A DNA stretch of 64,000 nt from Liopterus haemorrhoidalis (lineage: Eukaryota; Arthropoda; Insecta; Coleoptera; Dytiscidae), in NCBI GenBank assembly GCA_963971575.1, contig OZ020616.1, forward strand, positions 15,655,575 through 15,719,574, in the 5' to 3' direction. This document shows, piece by piece, positions 32,866-44,575 of the stretch. The notes under the pieces are model-generated. The model did not search any database. It saw only the letters and a program-made list of their open reading frames with translations, and was not told where the DNA came from. Numbering within the stretch: position 1 is the first letter of the stretch; every line of letters begins with the position of its first letter. Both the position numbers and the translations under genes were made by a program.

Positions 32866-32998
32866 CTATTTATATAAAAACAAATGTCCTGAATGACCGA
32901 CTTATTGACTCGTCAATTCCCATCCCAAACCCCTTGACCTCAAAATATGATATTCGGGGAGTGTATTCTTTTCACGACATAAATACCCACTAAAGGCC
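32866..32998 (+). mobile_element. Helitron 5' end fragment
   Basis: TCTATTTATATAAAAACAAA then GTCCTGAATGACCGACT...CCCCTTGACC and a ...TTCGGGGAGTGTATTC block match the start of the Helitron at 51702 and its second start at 52734. No 3' end is present here. Confidence 0.65.
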
Positions 32999-32999
32999 T

Positions 33000-33785
33000 T
33001 ATCACACTAGAGTTAATATTAACGTCTTGACTTGGAAAATTAAAGTTTTTACATTCGAATCAAAGTCATTTGCGTGTGATAGTATGAAAAAAAAAACTAG
33101 GTTTTAAAGACTAGGCAAATGGAACAAGTTTCAATTCCTGTGTCTATTTATCCACGTTTGTCAAAAAGCGCGTGCGCCAACTGAAGCCCTCTCGCTCTTA
33201 GCTGTTTTGCGTCTTTGTCTTTTTTTTACGTTGAGGTTAGTTTGTTGTATAATTGTCAGAGCCGCAGTAAGGGGGGGGGGCGGGCGATGGCCCCGGGCAC
33301 ACTAAGGAAAAGGGCGCTGACGGGTTTGACTAAGGGGCGCCATTGCGAAGGCGAGGACCTTTTTTTTTTTTGCTCATCACTTGGTTTTTCGGAGGTGAGG
33401 ACCTTTTTTTTTTTGCTCATCACCTAAATTTTGAGAGGTGAGAACCTTGTTTTTATTTGCCAAGGGCGCCAAAACACGGCTCTGCCCCTAGCGCAAGTTT
33501 TCCTTACTGCGGCTCTGAAAATTGTTATTTTCGAACGTAATATATAAAAAAAAAAGATTTTGGAAGAACAACTAATTAATTTAGTGAAACCTCACAAATA
33601 AACTTTTCAAATTAAAACTGTTAACTGTCATAATAACATAATGTACGCATGCGCAAACAAAAAATTTCCAAGTCATAAATATTATTCAAATAATGTGTTA
33701 TAAGTCAAAACCTAAAGACGTGGATTGTGAAAAAAACCTACAAAATTAAAACTTGGATAGCGTTCTAGTGTGATCGCCCTTAAGA
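33000..33785. mobile_element. TIR element hosting a hAT MITE
   Basis: Left GGCCTTATCACACTAGAGTT and right, inverted, AGGGCGATCACACTAGAACG. Shared internal AAAACTTGGA/TTGACTTGGAAA. Contains 33257-33517. Confidence 0.6.
33257..33517. mobile_element. hAT MITE, CAGAGCCGCAGTAAG family
   Basis: Ends CAGAGCCGCAGTAAGG and its inverse. Flanks ataattgt/aaaattgt agree at 7 of 8. Two minisatellite units inside. Confidence 0.85.
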
Positions 33786-33862
33786 AGGAATTTTTCTAAA
33801 TTCAACCCTTAAAAAAATTTTAAAATCTTTTCCAAAATTGTAATGAAATTTGTGCTCTCAAG

Positions 33863-35511
33863 CAGGGGCGGATCGACCTATCGGGCGATCGGGCATCGCC
33901 CGATGGGCCGACAGCTTTTTTGGGCCGATGCGACGACCGCTATCCACTCAAATACCTATGATCAATTCTATGATATTACTTTAGAAATTACTCACATTTT
34001 TTTATTTGTTTTTCTAACATTTTTTCATTATTTTAGAGAGTGTATTTTTATTTTCGATATTAATACTAAAAATATAAATTAAATAAGTTTATTTAAATAT
34101 AATTTGGTCTTTCTTTATACCCGGGTATCGGGCCAATTATATTAGGTGTGTGAATTAATTCCAGAAAAGACTTTGTTGTGAAAAAAAAAAAACATAATAA
34201 TATACAGTATACAAAGTATTTGCCATCGCTTGCTATTATTTTTTACCATCTGTCTGGCTGTTGTACTACTCCATGACGGAAAGATGACTCGTCCTTCGAA
34301 GCGATTCATTCATTGGGCCATTTCTCTATTTCTTCATAATTGTTCAAGTGCTGACCAGAAAGCCTGTTTGCCATCGATCTGAACAAGTGATAATCTGATG
34401 AAGCAATGTCTGGTGAATACAGCGGGTGAGGTAAAACGGCCCAAGTGCTTCCAAGGTGGCCTTCACATTTTTTCCAACATGTGGTTTAGCGTTATTATGC
34501 TGGAGGATCACTTTGTCGTGTCTATTTGCATATTCCGGCCGCTTATTCTGCAATGCGTTGCTTAAACGGAGCAATTGTTGTTGGTTAAGTTCGTCAGTGA
34601 TGGTTTGACTTCTGCTTTAATAGCTCATGATACACCACACCCTTCTGGTCCCACTATATACAGAGCATTACTTTCTTGCCGTGAATATTCCGATTTGGTC
34701 TCGATGAGGTTTGTTTTACTGAGTCGCATATGGATTTCCTTCATTTGAGATTATCGAAATATATACACTTTTCGTCTCCAGTCACAATACGGTGCAAAAA
34801 CCTTTTCTTTTTTGCCTGGCAAGCAAGATTTCAGACATGGTTTTGCGCCTATCGATGTCTCTTTCTTTCGGTTCGTACGGCACCCTTCTTTGTAAATCTT
34901 TCCCATCACTGCCAACGGCACAGAAATTGTTGATCGATCAATATTCTACAATTGCGCGAGCTCATGTTGCTATTGATACGGATCTTCATCGATTAGCGCC
35001 TGCAATTCCTCATCCTCAAACTTCTTTGGCTGACTTGGACGAGATTTTACATCGATACTGAAATCATCACTTTTGAAACGTCGAAACCATTATCTGCATG
35101 ATTTATCGGTGGGAGCATTTTCACCATAAGCTTCTACGAGCATTCGATGAGCTTCAGCGGCTGATTTCAGCAAATGAAAACAGAAAATGAGAACTTCCTG
35201 GAAATGATGCTTATTTGGCTCGAATTTCGACATTTTCGAATCAGATAAACACGATGTTATTGTTATAAACCCAAACGTTTATCAACTGAATATTATTGCC
35301 ATATGTCAACACTAAAACATAAAGCAGGTTGCAGATATAAGAGGTTAGAAAATTCCATAGTACAGCAATGTGAGACCGCCAGAGACCGCCAGATGAACCG
35401 AATTAAATCACACACCTAATAACATTCCCTATTAATAGTCAATAAGTCCCGTGAACCAGGGCCGAAACATCCAAATCGCCCGGGCCGATTCAGTCCCTCG
35501 ATCCGCCCCTG
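33863..35511. mobile_element. hAT MITE split by a mariner
   Basis: Ends CAGGGGCGGATCGACC and, inverted, CAGGGGCGGATCGAGGG. Exact duplication ctctcaag at 33855-33862 and 35512-35519. Without the inner mariner it is about 370 bp. Confidence 0.9.
34142..35419 (-). mobile_element. mariner element (DD34D type), inactivated
   Basis: Ends TTAGGTGTGTGAATTAATTC and, inverted, TTAGGTGTGTGATTTAATTC; TA on both flanks. 1278 bp. The transposase starts at 35233 on the minus strand (MSKFEPNKHHFQEVLIFCFH) and runs through QPKKFEDEEL, but it carries several stops. The second catalytic Asp region reads HNNAKPH, with Asn in place of Asp. Confidence 0.85.
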
Positions 35512-35755
35512 CTCTCAAGTTATACAAAATGTATCATTTCGGTTTTATTTAACGCATTTTCTTGAAATTATCATATATTTCTTCAGTGCCAACCTTCGTA
35601 TACGCTTTATACACTAATCAGAATTGAAAGAATTTTTAAGTCGGTTCAATAGTTTCAAAGTTACAACAATTATTACTGAGAAAGTAATTCTGGGTCAGTT
35701 TGAATCTCTCTCCCGAACGCACTTGTCTGTCAACACGGTTGTAGAGATGAGCAAG

Positions 35756-35973
35756 CAGTGACGGATTATCGCCTTAGACAAAAAAGACATTTGTCTTGGG
35801 CCCGTAATTTTCAAGGGCCCGGATTTGGGTGGTGAGGACCTTTTTTTTGCTTTTCACTTGGATTTGGGAGGTGAAGTCCTTTTTTTTTGCTCTTCACTTG
35901 GATTTGGGAGGTGAAGGCCTTTTTTTAGGGTTTTGTAGGTATGACCAAAAAACCCTTATACCGTCATTTTGTC

Positions 35974-36007
<34 letters not shown>

Positions 36008-37129
36008 TCGGTAAAAATTGTAGCCAAACGGCTAAACCTAGAGAGTTGAAATTTGGCATGCTTATACAACTCTTTGACCCGCACATAGGAAAAATACTAA
36101 AACATCTAAAAAACATACCCCCCTAAAAATATAAACAAATATGTGCTCATCGAAAACAAATTTTTTTTTTTTAAATTATAAGTAGGGTATCAAATGAAAG
36201 CCCTTAGTACGTGGATTAACGATCAAATTTTTATTTTTGAAAAATAAATTATTTTGATGCGATTTTTGCCAAAATTGTGCAAAAAAAATTTTGTCCCACA
36301 CCCTATAGCCCAGATGGTTTAAACTAAAAATCTAAAAAAATTCTATAGTAATGTATATTGGTGTGAACCGAAATAGTACAACAGGAATTTTTGATCAGAT
36401 TATGTTTTCGGAAAATAACGCATTTTTTGTGGTTTTTGGTTCACAAAGTACAAAAGTTATACCAATGTAAGACACTCATATGCAAGGCGTACGATGGCGT
36501 TATTGGTTAGAGCACTGGTGTTGTAAGCTAAAACTCGCTGGTAAACGAAGGGTTTCGAGTTCGAGTACTGAGTGAATTTTATTTTTTCTGTTTTTTTTTT
36601 TTGCATTTTTATTATGTTGAAATTATTTTGTCAAAATTCTAGTTATATTTTGACAAATGTTGTATTTAATTTTTAAGAGCGTAAATTTTATAATTATCTT
36701 ATTATATGATTAACAGACGATAAATTATTTTAAAAATATCGATCATTTTGCCGTGATTACTACAAAGTAAAATTTGTCCTACACACTCAGCATACCGCCT
36801 TCACTTATTATATACCTGCGAAACCCTGAAATGTGTGAATATTCACACTTCACATCAATTTTTTTGCTCTTCATTTGGATTTGGGAGGTGAAGACTTTTT
36901 TTTTGTTTTTGCTCTTCACTTGGATTTGGGAGGTGAAAACTTTTTTTTTTTGCTCTTCATTTGTATTTGGGAGATGAAGACATTTTTTTTTACTCTTCAC
37001 TTGGTTTTGGGAGGTAAGGACCCTTTTTTTGTTTTTTTAAAAAAACATTGTTGAGGGCTCGTAAATCATAGGTTGAGGGCCCGTAAATTAAAAATGTCTT
37101 GGGCCCGACGAAGGCTTAGTCCGCCACTG
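35756..37129. mobile_element. hAT MITE, CAGTGGCGGACTTTCGC family, split by HINE-1
   Basis: Left CAGTGACGGATTATCGCC, right, inverted, CAGTGGCGGACTAAGCC. Exact duplication tgagcaag at 35748-35755 and 37130-37137. The minisatellite units are interrupted by the HINE-1 copy at 35927-36858. Confidence 0.9.
35927..36858 (+). mobile_element. HINE-1 element, copy 3, with clean target site
   Basis: AGGGTTTTGTAGGTATGACC to TTCACATCAA, with hairpin GTGTGAATATTCACAC. (TCTG)n at 35974-36008. The insertion lies within the T-run of a minisatellite unit: GGCCTTTTTT before and TTTTTTTGCTCTTCA after, so the empty site can be read from neighbouring units. No duplication other than Ts. tRNA-like block at about 36487-36575. 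Confidence 0.82.
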
Positions 37130-37137
37130 TGAGCAAG

Positions 37138-37754
37138 ATGCCATTAACTCTCCAGTCGAATTCCAGAATTTTCGTAACCAATCAGGATTACCTCCTTATT
37201 CCCTTACTTTGAAAGTAGGTGCACCAATAATGTAGCTAAGGAACATAAAACTGTTAAAATTATTTAACGAGACAGTTTAAGAGACTATACAGTAGAGGTA
37301 ACCATTATGACGGACAGCGGTAGAGGCGAAAAAGTGGTAATCACTAGAATACCGATAATTCCTACAATTTTACCATTTGAATTCAAGCGCATCCAATTTC
37401 CTGCTAGGTTTTGTTTTGCGAACTGATAATAATTCGCAGGGTCAAACCCTGAAGATAGCTGGAGTTGATTTGCGGGGTTCATGCTTCTTGCATGGGCAAT
37501 TATATGCAGCTTGTTCGTGAGTCAGATCTAGCAATTAACCTGCTAGCACCTAAAGGTAGTACTAGAAACATTGTTTATAAAGAGGCTCTCAGATAAGTAA
37601 TCCTGTTCAGTTTAATCCTGGCCTTTCACATGTTTATAGTATTGTCTACTGTCCGGTCACCAATTACGCTTAGGTATGCAGTTAATTAAAAAAAAAAAAA
37701 AATAGATCAGTAATAACGAATTGTTTCCGGCCGAAGCCGGGGACTGGTCGTATA
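37138..37754. other. low-repeat stretch, possible host sequence
   Basis: I see no repeat of it in the window. A minus frame at 37482-37285 ends with the hydrophobic GKIVGIIGILVITTFSPLPL, which looks like a signal peptide, but its possible donors do not fit the phase of esterase A exon 17438. Duplicated target gtcgtata ends the stretch. Confidence 0.35.
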
Positions 37755-38356
37755 TAGGGATGTTCCGATACTACTGATACTATACCAGTATCGATATTAT
37801 TCTTTCGATATCGCGATTTTAGTATCGATACTAATCTTCCGATACTTTACTAATATCAGTACATTTGACCCAGTATCGTATCGAATCGGTTTTTTTTTTC
37901 AGCTACCATCCAGTTGCTTTTCGAAAGCAGAAGCCACTGTATGCTGGGACAGAAATGGGCTTCTGGGCAAAAGGCTTTACTAAACTGCTTTTTCTCGGTG
38001 CTTGCAATGAAGAAGAGTGGAGTGTTTACAGTACAGGTTTTTTATTTTACAATTTATTTTTCCTGTAAAATACAGCATTCATTGTAAAAAAATTAAATAT
38101 TGTTAAATGTAAAAACAAGATTTATGTAAATAGTATATGGGTAATACTAGAAGCATAAGCTATCACTATTGTACATGTTCCACACACAATGTAATATATT
38201 TTTATCAAAGACAATAAAAGAAATTTTAAATAAAATAAGTGGAGTGTTTAATTATATTTTAAACAATCACTCTGATCTATAAGCGCCATTGTCATACAAT
38301 TTTTTACCATCTTTTTATACTAACCTGGCATACAATTTCAAAGGTGCAAACTACTA

Positions 38357-38920
38357 ATGGGTGTTTTTTTTAGAGGTATAGAACTTTAAATTGCAATAAA
38401 ACAACGATGGATTATTCGATTGACATGAATTTTTTTTTATTCGAAAGATAATCTTGTGGCATTACATTTTAAATATGATTTCTGGCATATGACCGCCACG
38501 GCTGGCTCGGATGTAGTCCAATCTGGACGTCCAATTTTCGATGACTTTTTCCAACATTTGTGGCCGTATATCGGCAATAACACGGCGAATGTTGTCTTCC
38601 AAATGGTCAAGCGTTTGTGGCTTATCCGCATAGACCAATGACTTTACATAGCCCCACAGAAAGTAGTCCAGCGGTGTTAAATCACAAGATCTTGGAGGCC
38701 AATTCACAGGTCCAAAACGTGAAATTAGGCTGTCACCAAACGTGTCTTTCAATAAATCGATTGTGGCACGAGCTGTGTGACATGTTGCGCCGTCTTGTTG
38801 GTATGATTTAATGTAATGCCACAAGATTATCTTTCGAATAAAAAAAAATTCATGTCAATCGAATAATCCATCGTTGTTTTATTGCAATTTAAAGTTCTAT
38901 ACCTCTAAAAAAACACCCGT
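38357..38920 (-). mobile_element. rosa-type deletion derivative, copy 1
   Basis: Terminal inverted repeats of about 110 bp (GGGTGTTTTTTTTAGAGGTA to AAGATAATCTTGTGGCATTA), TA on both flanks. It contains only the 3' part of a DD41D transposase (38824-38462). The copy at 60738-61302 is almost identical. Confidence 0.88.
38462..38824 (-). pseudogene. DD41D transposase, C-terminal 120 residues
   Basis: The frame starts in the terminal repeat (MWHYIKSYQQDGATCHTARA) and contains D2 (QQDGA) and D3 (WPPRSCDLTPLDYF), 41 residues apart, then LWGYVKSLVYADKP. D1 and the DNA-binding domain are missing, so it cannot be an active transposase. It differs from the 7497-8585 transposase and stems from another rosa-like family. 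Confidence 0.85.
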
Positions 38921-38981
38921 TAAAATCAAAATTTACTTTTAGTTTGTTTTTACAAAAGTGAACAGCATATATAGGCTATCC

Positions 38982-39312
38982 CAGCGGTTCCCAAACTTTT
39001 TAGACCGCGACCCGGTACGAGGTTTAAAAATTTTTCGCGACCTACCTTATAAAAAAAAAAAAAAACATTTATTTACAAACAAATTTTATTTTAAAGCAGT
39101 AGCTTTATAGTAATAAAGAGTAATAAATAGTAATAAAGAGTATAGTATAGTAATAAAGAGCACAAATACACACTTATCGTGATTAAGTGACGTAAAAAAA
39201 ATAATATATACAAAAAAAAATCTTTTTTGTGTTTTTACAATTTTTTTCGCAACCCAGCAAAATTTTTCTGCGACCCGGTGCCGGGTCGCGAACCACACTT
39301 TGGGAAACACTG
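38982..39312. mobile_element. hAT MITE (331 bp)
   Basis: Ends CAGCGGTTCCCAAACTTT and, inverted, CAGTGTTTCCCAAAGTGT. Flanks ggctatcc/ggctattc match at 7 of 8, so it landed in the end of the neighbouring MITE. Contains GACCCGGTGCCGGGTCG. Confidence 0.8.
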
Positions 39313-39691
39313 GGCTATTCCAAACGTTTAGGCGGAACTAGATTTTGAAATCTAGTAATTTTTATCTATTAATTCGGACTTTTGGTCATTTTGTAGCTTT
39401 GTAAATCATACTCACATTGCAAATTCTAAATTAAATTGATTGTCATTATAAAATTTTCTTTTAATTGCATTTTATTTTTTTTGCCTTCAAAATATGTAAA
39501 AAAGTATTAAAATTTTTAATAAATGTCATTCGTTTTCATGGTTTCACTCACAGAACAGTTTCACTGTTAAAATTTTAAATTTTCACATACCTGAAAAATG
39601 ACATAACCCAAGCAAGGTCCGTTCTCGTGACTCGTGACAACCTAAAAGAACGAAATTCCCATTTAGTACCGCCTAAACGTTTGGAATAGCC
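39313..39691. mobile_element. MITE, CCAAACGTTTAGGCGGAACTA family, copy 2
   Basis: Ends GGCTATTCCAAACGTTTAGG and its inverse. Related to 24649-25053. Confidence 0.75.
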
Positions 39692-39720
39692 TTTATACTT
39701 TAATCTATTTATTATTGTAA

Positions 39721-39979
39721 GGCCCGGTTTTTCCACCTTCAGATAAAGTCCCAGGTAACTATCTGACAGAAAAGGTTATTTGTAACTTCATCTGCTGAGT
39801 AAATGTCATCCCTTCTTTCTATACAAATGTATCTATCGGATAGTTATCTAACGGATAATGAGGCTGACGTATTGGATTCACTGACTGGTATTGACATTTA
39901 TTCAGCAGATGAAGTTATAAATATCCTTATCTGTCAGATAGTTACCTGGAACTTTATCTGAAGGTGGAAAGACCGGGCC
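39721..39979. mobile_element. fold-back MITE, GGCCCGG ends
   Basis: GGCCCGGTTTTTCCACCTTC and, inverted, GGCCCGGTCTTTCCACCTTC; arms continue through AGATAAAGTTCCAGGTAACT over about 50 bp. TAA flanks both sides, as in PIF-Harbinger MITEs. Confidence 0.8.
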
Positions 39980-40173
39980 TAAAACAATTACATTGTTATT
40001 ATAAGAATAAAATGTTTTTTACGTTTTATAGGAAATATATTAATTTTTCCTTTCGATACTTAAAAATATCGATCTTTTGTTTCGATACGATACCGGTATC
40101 GATACTTTTTATTGAATATTATCGATACCCAAATATCGATACTTTCTCAGTATCGCATATCCCTAGTCGTATA

Positions 40174-40635
40174 TATAAAAACAAATGTCTGTCTGTTCGT
40201 TATGCACTCCTAGGCCCTTTGACCGATCTGAACCAAATGTAGTGCTGGGAGACAAAATAATACGAGAAAGGTTTCAATGAAGGTTCATATCTATCCATAT
40301 AAGAATAGAAAATATTTGGTGATTTATTAAATTAACTTTCGTAAATACAGAACACTATTTTAATAGTAATTGAAGATGTCTACGATAATTGGAAAATTGA
40401 TTAATGACTTTTTCTATAAAATCTACTCTTAGGTTTTCGTATCTGTGGTCGGCGGTCTAGAAACGGAGAACTTACCTTCTCTGCCTGAATACCCCTATCT
40501 AGGCGTTGGGAACTTATTATGTATTTATTTTATTATTAAGTTTGTGAGTAGATAACATCGGAGCTTTATAATGATGTATCAATTATTTTAGAATAATAAA
40601 CTAGAGCATTGCACGCAAAATAATAAAGTATTTTA
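40174..40635. other. Helitron-like 5' fragment, then unclear
   Basis: tatataaaaacaaatgtctg followed by ctcctaggccctttgaccga resembles Helitron 5' starts in this window (32866, 52734). The hAT at 37755-40165 landed in it. The rest to 40635 is AT-rich without signals. Confidence 0.35.
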
Positions 40636-41130
40636 AGCGGACCTTACACTATCAATAATAATGTCAGTATTAAAAAATAATGACAGTAATATTGACGACC
40701 TAATGCTAGTACTGATGGAATGATGGAGTGAACTGACGAAATCTAGATTTCTTGAAACACAGCCTTCAGTATCGTAGGTAGTGGGGGGAACTGTCAGTTT
40801 TACTGAAAGCCATTCGCAGTGTATCAGTATTACTGTCAGTATTGATCTTCAGTTTTTAGTTGTTGTTTGTCTCGTGTCAAGTTAGTAATAGTATCGTAAT
40901 CAATGGATTTAATAGATGATTTTACTATTGGGCTCAACAGCGCTATGAAGTGACGCCAAGCGGACTATAACTGAACTAAGCGAAACGAGTAATAGTTTAT
41001 TGTTTACATCTGGTTTACATGTGTTTTCTCGTGTAGTTTGTATTGCTTTTAAAAGTTAGTGTTGCATTTTGTTTGTTATATTAACTTTTGATAGCAATTA
41101 TTATTCTTTTTTATATTACTTTATGTTATA

Positions 41131-41244
41131 ATGAGTTATTATAACACAAATTGGTGTGTGTTTGGCTGTCACTCTAGAAAAGGAAGTAACAAAAATATTT
41201 ACTTCCACTATTTTCCAAATGAGAAACAATTTGTGAACTGTTAA
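41131..41244 (+). pseudogene. THAP zinc-finger N-terminus
   Basis: 37 residues: MSYYNTNWCVFGCHSRKGSN followed by IYFHYFPNEKQF. The C-x3-C spacing and FHYFP fit a THAP DNA-binding domain in its first half. A stop follows and the remaining Cys/His pair is not seen. Confidence 0.6.
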
Positions 41245-41654
41245 TAAATTTGGTGCTGTGGAAGTGATAATAACAAACTAGTATTTATTAAACAAATTAA
41301 ATAAAAAACAAACACTAAATTATAAAAATCCTTCTCGAACATAATTAAATATCTACCCGGGTAATTTTAATGCAGAATTAGGGCAAGTGGTCTCAAATTC
41401 TGTACGCAGCTTTTCTAATACATTTTCACTGAACTTTCAGTGCCTGCTTTTGTTTTTAATCAATTTATTTAGGCAAGGAGTTTCTAACAGAGGTTGCGGT
41501 TCATACTGTTGTAAGACAGGTTTCTTAAAAGTAGACCACAGGCATTTTAAATCTGTGCTGGTTAATATTTCCATACTCAATATATTGTTTCTGGAACAAA
41601 AAGTAAAACCAACAGAAACCACACAAAAAAAAAGATAAATCAAATATTTCACAA

Positions 41655-42055
41655 TCAATCAATGCCCTGATCTTGGCTTCTTTCATTTTGGTTTGTTAAC
41701 CACCTGGCACAAAATAATAGGATAGCTGAAATGTGTTTGCATGTAGTTCCTGCTTTACATGTGCAGGACATATTTAAAACTTCAACATCATTACTAAATT
41801 TTAATTTCCCAGTGACTTCGTGAGGTGGTGTTCTCAAACTGCTTGTTTGTAAACATAACCCACATATGTCGACATGCTCATCATTTTTGTCCAAAATTCC
41901 GCACAACATATGTATCCGGCGTTTAACAACTCTTCTCCTTCAACTACACACCTATAAGAAGGTGTTGCACTTAAAAAATTAAAATAATTTAATAAGGATA
42001 GCTGTTTATTATCCATTGCAAATCGATGATTAAACATGTAAACAAATATGGACAA
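41655..42055 (-). pseudogene. SWIM zinc-finger protein fragment, one frameshift
   Basis: A first piece has CVVEGEELLNAGYIC (frame from 42055), then after a shift KNDEHVDICGLCLQTSSLR and LNMSCTCKAGTTCKHISAIL. The C-x-C...C-x-H of the last piece is a SWIM zinc finger. Similar THAP/SWIM proteins occur in insect transposons. Opposite strand to the THAP piece, so the two may not be one gene. Confidence 0.6.
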
Positions 42056-42225
42056 CTTTCACATTACTCGTTTCAATCAGCTGTTCATAGCGCTTGTAGC
42101 GCCGCCATCGGGCATTGTTGTATCCAATACACGATGTTGTGAATGATGATGAAATTGAAGTTGAAATGTCAGAACGTCTGCTGTTACAAACCTTTATTGA
42201 AACGTCAATGAGAGTCAATGCCACA

Positions 42226-42480
42226 GCTCTGGGATGCTCGTCGGCCTGACTACATGAACAAAGAGAAACGGAATGAAGGACTTTTAAAATTGTTAGAAGT
42301 GTATAAAAGAATAAGGCCAAATGCAAAAAAAGATGACGTTCGAAAACATTTTAAAACTTTGAACGCTTAGGAAGAGTTGAAGAAAATCGAATCTTCTAAA
42401 CGATTAGGAGCAAGTGCCGACGATGTTTACAGTCCATCATCCTGGGTATTTTATGCAGTAAAATTTCTTGGTTACACTGA
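42226..42480 (+). pseudogene. MADF-like domain, broken
   Basis: LWDARRPDYMNKEKRNEGLL and KKDDVRKHFKTLN, a stop, then EELKKIESSKRLGASADDVY and SPSSWVFYAVKFL. This is the MADF helix set and the following conserved S-G-x-x-x-DDVY-P-W block of Harbinger-associated proteins. Confidence 0.6.
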
Positions 42481-42489
42481 ACGTCCACT

Positions 42490-42771
42490 TAACCTTACTG
42501 AGGCACAGAATTTGACACAGGTAGTTAGATGGGATGCTACCAAATTCTCAAGATAGTTGTAGGTATCGGCATCCATCCGAAAGTAATTGTGGTAGTCAAT
42601 TGGATCGATGAGAAGAATTTGTTTTAATAAATTAATATGAGTATATTCTGTACATTTTTTAAGCCACTCCTTCGTCCATCGTTTTCTATTTACGAATCGC
42701 TTTGTACCAAAATACAACACTAAAGCCAAGCAGGCTTTTTGCTTATTACTCTTCATAATAATAATATTCAC
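42490..42771 (-). pseudogene. Harbinger transposase N-terminal piece
   Basis: KRWTKEWLKKCTEYTHINLL, then IDPIDYHNYFRMDADTYNYL. This is the RRW..pWl...y......dp..Y.nf.RM....f..L block before the DDE domain. The nuclease part is deleted. Confidence 0.65.
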
Positions 42772-42947
42772 TTGTTTGATGTTCTCCAGATAACTTTTAG
42801 TGATTACTGACTAAAATACTGTCGGTAATAATGATAGTGTAAGGTATTTTTTTGCAACTGGCAAAAATACTAGTAGTGTCATTATTATTGACTCAGTATT
42901 ACTGACATTATTATTGATAGTGTAAGGTGCGCTTTACACTATACAAA

Positions 42948-43215
42948 ATAGGGGAAGTATTTTAAGATCGCAGCGCTATTTTGGCAAACTTGGAACCTTC
43001 AAAATAGACATTCGTTACATATAAACAACGTGAATTTTACTTATGGAAAATGTTTACTGGTGGTTTTTGTAATTTTGCTACAATATTAATACTTGTTTTT
43101 ATGCAATTATATTTTTATGCAAACATTTTTTATAAAAAAAAGCGCGACACAATGTCTATTTCTGTAGTTCCTAAAATCCCACCAGATGTCATATCGCTTA
43201 GCAATTTTTCCCTAT
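42948..43215. mobile_element. MITE related to 15918-16696
   Basis: Left ATAGGGGAAGTATTTTAAGA and right, inverted, ATAGGGAAAAATTGCTAAGC; 268 bp, non-coding. Confidence 0.6.
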
Positions 43216-44309
43216 AATAACGTAGTTATCACAGTATGAAAAAAAGCGCACACATGAGTTAAAAGGGAAAAGTCTGAAACTAAACTTTTGAAATATCTTC
43301 TTTAGTACTGACTTAGCAGCAAAAACTTACATGATAATTATATCAATACATGATAATTATATCGATTTTACTACCGCCGTATGTCCGGTATTTAGTACAG
43401 CGGGTGTTGCTTTAGCTGAATCTCTTATAGATCGTTTGGACTTCCTCGACCTAAGTCAATTTAATATTTTTACCAACCACCTCGGTGACATTCTTGATTT
43501 GATCTTTTTCAACAATACTAGTACCAAAGTGTGGCGCTCCACTGACCCCATGGTACCTGAAGATCCTTACCATCCATCTCTTGAATTTTCTCTCGAGCTT
43601 TGTGATGTTGTTACACTCATTAATGACTCATGCCATGTGTTTAATTTTAACAAAGCTGATTTTTGAAAAAAGAAAGCGGCCTTTTGACACATGTTTTAAC
43701 ATATTTCTGAATCTATCCGTTGTTGAATGTGTTCAAAAAATTTACAAGTCATATATGCAATTATAGAATGCTATGTTCCCAAAAAAAATAAAAAAAGTAC
43801 CCAAAGTGGTTCACTAAGGAAACTATCAAGATCATTAAGGAAAAAAATCGCCGACATACTGAATTCAAATCTTCTGGCAATTGTACAGACTATGCTGTTT
43901 TTTCTGAGTATCGTGAACTTGGTAAAACAAATATCCTAAAAGATTATAATTTTTACACTTCATTAATAGAAAATGAAATTTCTCGAAATCCAAACGCTAA
44001 GCTTTTTAAACGCTAAGAAAAACGAACATGGTATTCCATGTAACATGTTTTTTAAAAACAAATCATCAGACAACTATAAAGACACCTGTGATCTATTTGC
44101 TGATTTCTTCAGCTCTGTTTGTACTACACCATCATCTCAAACATTCATTGGTCCGGATTACCTATATATAGTTACCATCTGTCTTCTGTTAATATCGACC
44201 TAGAGACTATTACAGAAAAAATAAGAATACTGGATCAAAACAAATCACAAGGCCCAGATGGTATTCCACCAATCTTCTTAGTTAAGTGTATTTCTACGAT
44301 AGCAGCACC

Positions 44310-44575
44310 CAGAGCCCTAGCATTTACGGGGCCTGGGGCAAAAATGGAGTTGCGGGGCCCCATCTATTTATATATTGAATAACGATATTTTCTTTAATAT
44401 TATTAACTATTAACAAAGTACACATACTTATATTCAATGAAAATATAATTTTTTTCTAACTATTTATAAAACTTGGAATAATATTTTTAATGTATTTTAT
44501 ATATTTTATTACTGGACGGTCAAAGCGCGGGGCCTGGAGCATGTACCCCACTTGCTCCGCCTAGGGGCGGCCCTG
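44310..44575. mobile_element. hAT MITE inside the LINE RT
   Basis: Ends CAGAGCCCTAGCATTTAC and, inverted, CAGGGCCGCCCCTAGGC. Exact duplication gcagcacc at 44302-44309 and 44576-44583. GGGGCCTGG occurs at both sides. Confidence 0.92.

Larger units (their letters stand above)
37755..40165. mobile_element. hAT element, TAGGGATG ends, with four nested insertions
   Basis: Ends TAGGGATGTTCCGATACT and, inverted, TAGGGATATGCGATACTG; many GTATCGATA words near both ends. Exact duplication gtcgtata at 37747-37754 and 40166-40173. No transposase is recognised. It contains 38357-38920, 38982-39312, 39313-39691 and 39721-39979. Confidence 0.85.
40636..42933. mobile_element. PIF-Harbinger-type element with THAP, SWIM and MADF pieces
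   Basis: Ends AGCGGACCTTACACTATC and, inverted, AGCGCACCTTACACTATC, continuing AATAATAATGTCAGTA. TTA on both flanks (40633-40635, 42934-42936), the 3-bp target of Harbinger. 2298 bp. Pieces of four reading frames are listed below; none is complete, so it is non-autonomous. Confidence 0.85.

Noticed and set aside
37285..37482. Minus frame with a hydrophobic end, possible signal-peptide exon of esterase A
   Set aside because: Exon 17438 needs one base left over from the previous exon. The GT sites after the hydrophobic stretch (ATG|GTTACC, ACT|GTATAG) leave none, and the one that fits (AAT G|GTAAAA) would remove the hydrophobic part.
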